DNA of 64,000 nt, from NCBI GenBank assembly GCA_033065855.1, contig JAVXUO010002582.1:496001-560000 (forward strand), written 5' to 3'. Position numbers and translations under genes: made by a program. Shown piece after piece: positions 58,301-64,000 of this stretch. The number at the start of each line of letters is the position of its first letter. The first letter of the stretch is position 1. Below the pieces are notes generated by a model. That model saw nothing but the letters and a program-made list of their open reading frames with translations. It did no database searches and was not told the origin of the DNA. Source of the DNA: Escallonia rubra. Lineage: Eukaryota; Streptophyta; Magnoliopsida; Escalloniales; Escalloniaceae.

Positions 58301-61300
58301 AATCATTTTCTTTTTATACTCCTGTCACTTTATTTTCGATGAATCATTTCTTCGGACGCAATTACCTGTTAATCATGAGCGTACCAGAGATCATAATAGG
58401 GATGGATTCAGGACTTGAATGGTTTTCCCATCATCACCTGTTGAGGTTTTCAACTGTGGGGGTGGTTTCTTTATGCCATCGAGATAACCCATTACACCAT
58501 GTCCTCTAGCAATTGGAAGTCAACGACTCCCTTCAAAAGAAGAAAGTTGTCAGCAGAGAGTTTCTGAGTAACCAAACCAGTGAGAGAGGAAAGAGAAATC
58601 AACCCAGTGATCAAATCCCAAGACATTCAATTGCAAGAAAAGTAAAAGATTCCTAAGAGAAATAAACATGGCAGAATCAACCACATTCCACCCATTGGTA
58701 CCCCCATATACAATAGATCTGAAAAAAGAAAACCCCCATCTACAGTGAAGGCTGCGGGAACAGATGCGACGGCGGTGGACAGATGCAACGGCCGTGACAA
58801 GGGCGAAAGACGGTGGTGATGCAGCTTGGGCCAAGGACGGTAGCGGCAGCGTGCTTCGTCGTTGGGGTTCACTGTGGTGGCGATGGCGGCGCTATCCATC
58901 GGCGGGAGCGTCCATCCGTGTTGGGAAGTTGTGAGAGAGAAACAGAGATATAGAGACAGAGAAAGACTAATAAAGTATTATTAAAGTGAGGGTATATGAA
59001 TCTGAAGAGAGAAGAGGGCAGAAGTGGAATAAATGTGACCGCTACTAAGAGTAGCGGTCAAGCAAGTGATACTTGAAAGAAAAGTAATCTGGGCTGTTTA
59101 CGATCACACGTGGACGGCCAAATGATCGGTAGAGAAATAAGGTTTTCTCCACCGGTAGATGGGGATCGGCTCCCATATATATATATATATTCGTTCTTCT
59201 ATTTTGTAAAAGTTTTAATATACCATCCACGACGTTGAATACTTCTTCACACTGTTAATATGTTGCAGGTTTTAGTTCTTGGTCAGCCAGGGGAGGAGGT
59301 TAGTTTGCAGTTGATACTAAGAGTAGTCGCTGATGTTGGCCTTGTTGTAAGTATCTGCTCATCTTTTTTCTTGTTGCAATTGCTCTTTTCTCCCTTCTTA
59401 AACCTAAATGTGAGTCAAGTTGGTTTTTGCCACTCCGTCACATGTCCGTGGTTATGCTCTCATATGAACCCATTCTGACAAGCATGCGTAACATTAATCT
59501 TTGGATCCACCTAAATGTACTGTATTGTGCGCGCCTTGGTTTTTTTTTGTTTTTTTTGTTTCTGCGTTATCCACCTTCGATTTCTTATCTTTCTGATTAT
59601 ATATTGAATCTGTGGGACATTTGTACCTTCTCTAGCATCCAAACTTACCCAAGGTGCTTATATAGATAGTGGGCTGGAAAATTATGCCTTGTAGTCTAGG
59701 GCTGATAGAGCACCTAGTTTTAGAGTCTTAAGACTGGATCGGCCAAATCTAACCTGAGTATTGGCCAGCCTGCCTGCTGCTTATGTGTTTTGCCTCTTTG
59801 TTAGAAAGAGTGAGAAGGTACTATCTTCAAAAACATTTGATATACTCGACGAGTTAAATAAGTTGATTATGTATATTTTTGATGAGTTAAGAACTGATGA
59901 GAGTCTTAATACGTTATCTGCATGTAAGTTGCAGTTTAGGAAACCTATTTGCCTGTATCCTGTTTTCTCCCAAGCCAGTTTATCAAGCGTCGATTCTGTC
60001 CGACTATGCAGCCATTTTACCATTCAGAATCAAAGAATATTATTTCCCATCTTCAGCATGGACCAAACCACGTGAAGGCATTTGATTGGGCTGTTAAAAG
60101 TCATGTACTTATAGAAACTTGAGAGCTTGAATTACTCATACAACTAGTTGGTGGAAGGGTATTTCGGCGAAGTGATACTGTACTCGAGAATTGAATGGCT
60201 TTCATCTGGCTACCTATTAATTTCAAAATTTTGGACCTGTTGTCCCTACTTCTGTTGTGTAGTCCACATAACCCCCAGTTTATGGTAAGGTACTTAAAGC
60301 ACCTTTTTTGGCTATATATGTACAAGGAGAAGAAAAACTAAGAAAGTAGAAGTAGTCTTGTGTAATGACTAATGAGTATTACAGTTATGATAAGGTGTCA
60401 AATAATCAATCTACAAATGCTACTTACTGGATTTTCCTTCTCCAGGAATTTGTGGTTGGGCAGAGTGCCAAGTTTTGATTAAATTGCAGATGTTGCCTTA
60501 TAAATGCATCGTGTTTACGTGTTCCTTTGTCACCTTTATGATAGGGACTCCCAAATGCTGGAAAATCTACCCTGTTGGCAGCCATTACACTTGCAAAACC
60601 AGATATTGCTGATTATCCATTCACAACCTTAATGCCAAACCTCGGACGCCTTGATGGTGACCCTAGTTTAGGGGCAGGGAAGTACTCATCTGAAGCCACA
60701 TTAGCAGATTTGCCTGGTCTTATTGAAGGCGCACATCTCGGAAAGGTATTTTGTGTTTCCCATCTTGGTTATTGTAGTACTTGTAGCTCCAAGGAGCTAA
60801 TATCATTTTATCTTCTTGCAGGGGCTAGGTCGCAATTTCTTGAGGCACCTAAGAAGAACTCGGATGTTGGTCCATGTTGTCGATGCAGCTGCTGAGGACC
60901 CTGTGAATGACTACAGAACCGTAAAACAAGTACATCTCTGTTTTTCTTAAATCGATGCTCTTCATATCCTATGATAATATCTTTTTGTCTACCAACTATC
61001 TTAATGAACATAGGGAGGTCCAAGTTAGCTGGCTTGGCTTAAAATCTTCATCTTTCTGATGGGTTTTCTTTGTTACCATTCTCTATTGTCCCATTGTGTA
61101 CCCTTCTGATGTGCACTAAACACAGACTGTATCTCTTTGGCCTGCATATCAAGTCCTATCTGGTATTTCTGAAAGAGTTACATAATATTCTCGTAACTTT
61201 GTTTTGTGAGAAAGCTGACCACTTTTCACAAGTTAAACAAAATTTGGGCCCCGATTATGGTTCTTGACAATGTAAGCGAACTTTTTCTTTTTTGTTTTGA

Positions 61301-62746
61301 ACACATGAATATATTCTACTTGTTTACTTATCATGTTACCATCTGACTAGCTGTTCACGCATCTTTATCCCCATGAATATGCATCTCATGTATTACATGA
61401 TTGGAGAGAAGCAATAAAATCCGATCTGGGAAAACCATGCCTTGTAATAACCAACAGAATCCATTTTCATGTGTTCTTTTCTCACCTGTTGAACAATATC
61501 AACTTTGAATCTGCAGGAATTGCGGATGTACAATCCTGATTATCTTGAAAGACCATCTATTGTTGTGCTAAATAAGATCGATATTCCTGAGGTATGTTGT
61601 CAATGCTTCTTTACGAAATTGGAACCCTTTGTTGATAACTTTCGTGCTTCCAGAGTAACGGCCTCTTCCTGTCTATGAATTCTCCTTGTTTTAGTTAATG
61701 ATATGCTTGATCTGTCTGCACAATATTCTGGTTTGAACATTAGAAGAATCATGACTGCAGGCAATTGGCAGGCTTCCATCATTAACTCAAGAAATATGGA
61801 AAATTGGAAGCAGGAAAAATACTTCTTCGACAAACTCCGGAAATGCAGTTCAATCTGCATCCGACGATAGTGACCATGAAAACGGTCTCTCTTTGGGGCT
61901 GCCTGATAAAGATAGGAAGGTTAAAGAAATTGAGGAATATCCGTGCCCTCTTGCCGTTGTGGGTGTTAGCGTTTTGTAAGTTCACTGTTATCACTTCGCT
62001 TTTCCTGGACATTGAAGTAAGCTGTGCTCCGTGATGAGTTCCATTTATGAGATTATCAGATATGTAATAGCTCCTGCCTTATATATGGCATCCATGTTAA
62101 GAATGTAACACACTGGCATATTGACCAACTGAAGGCCGGCTGCAGCTTTACCTTGTTGGGGACTCAAACCTGCGACATAGCCCTTGAAGATGCTTAAGAT
62201 GAAGGGGTTCTTTATATATTTATGGATTTCTCATTATATGTGTAAGGGAAAGAAAGTAGGGGCTTATATTTGCAGATATATTCTGCTAAATGACATCTAC
62301 AAATTTGTGTTCTACTTCCTACAAGCGCTTGTGCGACATCTACTGTGATGGAAAGTGAAGCCTTAGGTTTGTTCCTTAAGAAGGCATGTGGTTGCTTGCT
62401 ACATGCCAAAATGGTTCCTCTGGCCTTATTCACGAATCCGCACTTTTTCGTTTACCGCCTTTTTAACACACCGCGAATTCAATAGCCTCGTGCATTTGGA
62501 CCACACTTTAATTTCTCGCGTTTCAATCAATTCCTTCTTTTGTGCTTACAAGGCAAAATTAGTTGTTTCTTCCTGAACTTAATTCTCAATTTCACTCTGC
62601 TATCTAAAAATTCTGACCTAGAAAGTTGTCATGTTGTTTCATGCAGGAAAGGCATCAACGTCGATGAAATGTTGAAGGAAATAAGGGCAGGCCTCCTGAA
62701 GTGTCGAGATTCCAGTGAAGCATTGCAGCTGCCCGAGGGATCTTGA
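55375..62746 (+). CDS. Obg-family GTPase, organellar
   Basis: Obg proteins bind the large ribosomal subunit and act in ribosome assembly; a plant nuclear copy would act in plastids or mitochondria. Ten exons in phase (55375-55490, 56141-56622, 56874-56965, 57255-57338, 59269-59346, 60545-60745, 60822-60929, 61517-61591, 61761-61975, 62647-62746) give 516 aa. Residues 1-50 are Ser-rich with few acids and look like a transit peptide. The glycine-rich Obg fold spans about 73-285 ([41 protein letters not shown]), with a basic insert ([14 protein letters not shown]). The G domain has G1 GLPNAGKST (285-293), G2 at [10 protein letters not shown]3 [10 protein letters not shown] (339-348), G4 NKID (about 406-409) and a weak G5. 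A 50-residue polar insert sits between G4 and G5. The C-terminal OCT domain is absent. Intron 4 holds a 1.36-kb inverted-repeat element. The N-terminal sequence does not decide between plastid and mitochondrion. Confidence 0.92.
57720..59075. mobile_element. Long-terminal-inverted-repeat DNA element (Mutator-like or foldback), 1.36 kb
   Basis: Left arm 57720-57807 and right arm 58989-59075 are inverted copies about 87 bp long: left atcacttgcttgaccgctac, gtagcggtcacatttatt-type block, ccacttctgcc, ctctcttcagatt and tataccct; the right arm carries the complements in reverse order. The element lies in intron 4 of the Obg gene. Inside are ccaccacc-rich and ggcggc-rich stretches; two overlapping frames (minus strand, about 58550-58899) look low-complexity. 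No transposase is visible, and no clear 9-bp target copy. Long arms of this kind fit non-autonomous Mutator-like elements. Confidence 0.65.
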
Positions 62747-64000
62747 GCGATTATGAACAGGTACAAGCAACTGCCCACCCTTGCACATGGTTAACATAAT
62801 ATATCCAGATTTTGGGTGTACAACCCAAGCAACTCCGTTGCCCTCGTCACTCTAGAGGTGCAGTGCTTTTGAGTTCTGGCATCTTGACCAATATGTTGAT
62901 CCAGAGGTCCTTGTAACTATACCTGTACAGACTTTGCTAGATAGATATGAGGAATTTTGTGTATCACTTGGCAGATATATACCGATCTTTACGTATGCCG
63001 CGGTGTTTTTTCTATATGGCCGAGGCGCAAAGTTATTGAGTTGACATACTGACTATCTACTGTTGACATCTTGGTAAAGTAAACATTTGACAAAATCAAG
63101 GAGGTGATGCCTGCTCATACCAATTTTGCTAGTGGCACTTCAGTTATTGTGTATGAGTGCCGGGACTTCATGTACAAGGAACAATGATATAGTTTCTTCC
63201 ATTTTATCTCACTTTACTCACTATCACCTTATATGGCAGACATGTCTATAGTTTCTTCCATTTTATCTCACTTTACTCACTATCACCTTATATGGCAGAC
63301 ATGTCATCGTCCTGAGACAAATTCCATCATTTGTTACACACACCCCATTTCAGCCACCACCACCCACCATCCACCACAGGCCCAACGTTTCAGGCCACAT
63401 CCCACCACAGCCCCACTGTATAAGGCCACGGCTCTGCCTATCTTTCCACTCTCCTCCGCTCCACCTCAACCTGTGGTGATGGACCTAAGTCTCCTTACTG
63501 CAAGCTAAACTCTAGATCGGGGTGGGGTGGGGGTTTGATTGGAGTAAAAGAAAGAAGACGAGAAGAAAGGTGGGGCAAGAAAAGAAAAAAATGAGTGTTT
63601 TACGGTTGACTTTTGATAATGACAAAGTTTCAACATGGCTGCCATGTCACGTGGTGGGATGAAATTAAAATAGTACTAGAAACTATATGATTACTCTTCC
63701 ATGACAACTCTCCCTACACAGTTTTTATCCAAGGTTATTAACTAGTAGGAAATAGATTTGTGACTTTTGTAATCATGAAAGATGATAACGAATCAGCTCA
63801 ACTGCTTATCCATCTCAGTTCCAGTTCCTCTTTGGGTTATGTTGGTGTTCGTAACCTCAGATAACAGTCTCGTTTTTGGTTTGGAGTTAGACTCCTTTGG
63901 CGGCTAGTTCGATACTTATATTTCTTTCTCATTAGCTCTGTAATTTGGATACTCTATGCTGTATATATACGAGTTTGTACTTCAAAACTTTGTCTGTGTA
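62747..64000. other. 3' UTR of the Obg gene and right edge
   Basis: The Obg 3' UTR probably covers a few hundred bases. A perfect 59-bp tandem duplication follows, then a stretch rich in ccacca words (63340-63480) that gives a 91-codon frame without family likeness, then AT-rich DNA to the window edge. A tatatatac word near 63961 could belong to the next gene's promoter, but nothing confirms this. Confidence 0.45.
63188..63305. repeat. Perfect 59-bp tandem duplication
   Basis: The unit beginning tatagtttcttccatttta and ending ggcagacatgtc occurs at 63188-63246 and 63247-63305 with no mismatch, which points to a recent event. Confidence 0.92.

Noticed and set aside
58127-58899. Several frames inside the Obg intron element
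   Set aside because: They are translations of ccacca/tggtgg-rich simple sequence, lie within a transposon, and overlap one another on both strands.
63233-63508. A 91-codon frame near the right edge
   Set aside because: It begins in the 59-bp tandem duplication and continues into ccacca-rich sequence; no conserved motif and no splice partner.

Overview
The window is nuclear DNA of a flowering plant, almost certainly a core eudicot. The evidence is split genes with GT-AG introns, AT-rich spacers, plastid transit peptides on nuclear-encoded proteins, plant-only families (BELL homeodomain, jacalin-related lectin, GH35 beta-galactosidase, thioredoxin h, granulin-bearing papain-like protease) and plant transposons (L1 LINE remnants, an Au-like SINE, hAT, Stowaway and other inverted-repeat elements). 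The species cannot be fixed from this sequence. No CRISPR array, rRNA, tRNA gene or retroviral-type element was seen.

Layout. 1-217 (+): last coding exon of an unidentified gene. 1613-7017 (+): organellar RsmI-type rRNA 2'-O-methyltransferase, 9 core exons plus one in-frame candidate cassette exon and an L1 relic in an intron. 9486-12912 (+): BEL1-like TALE homeodomain factor, with a 16-codon upstream ORF just before its start. 13570-16543 (-): three-domain jacalin-related lectin. 17.1-21.5 kb: spacer with a 574-bp inverted-repeat element. 21486-26344 (+): 18-exon GH35 beta-galactosidase without the C-terminal lectin domain. 27.5-30.2 kb: transposon-rich block (hAT, L1 relic on the minus strand, multi-hairpin MITE). 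30545-32467 (-): thioredoxin h. 32.6-38.7 kb: long gene-free region with a foldback MITE and an old ~1.1-1.3 kb tandem duplication. 38767-39633 (-): intronless plastid LON-substrate-binding-domain protein. 41045-45030 (-): XBCP3-type cysteine protease with a granulin domain and a SINE in intron 1. 45.0-49.6 kb: spacer with a 795-bp hAT element. 49595-53856 (+): LisH/CTLH/CRA protein. 54776-55156: Stowaway MITE. 55375-62746 (+): Obg GTPase with a ~1.36 kb long-inverted-repeat element in its fourth intron.

The genes are independent plant transcription units, not an operon or defence island. Their order is what stands out: from memory of Arabidopsis locus names, the methyltransferase, BEL1-like, jacalin, beta-galactosidase, thioredoxin h and LON-domain genes correspond to members spread over three duplicated Arabidopsis chromosome 1 segments, so this window may keep the unsplit ancestral order. 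I found no convincing undescribed biological system. The best leads are the in-frame cassette exon, the uORF, a perfect intronic hairpin next to a splice donor, and several non-autonomous elements with clear ends. Exon borders were set by hand from splice sites, reading-frame continuity and family motifs; untranslated-region limits are mostly unknown.
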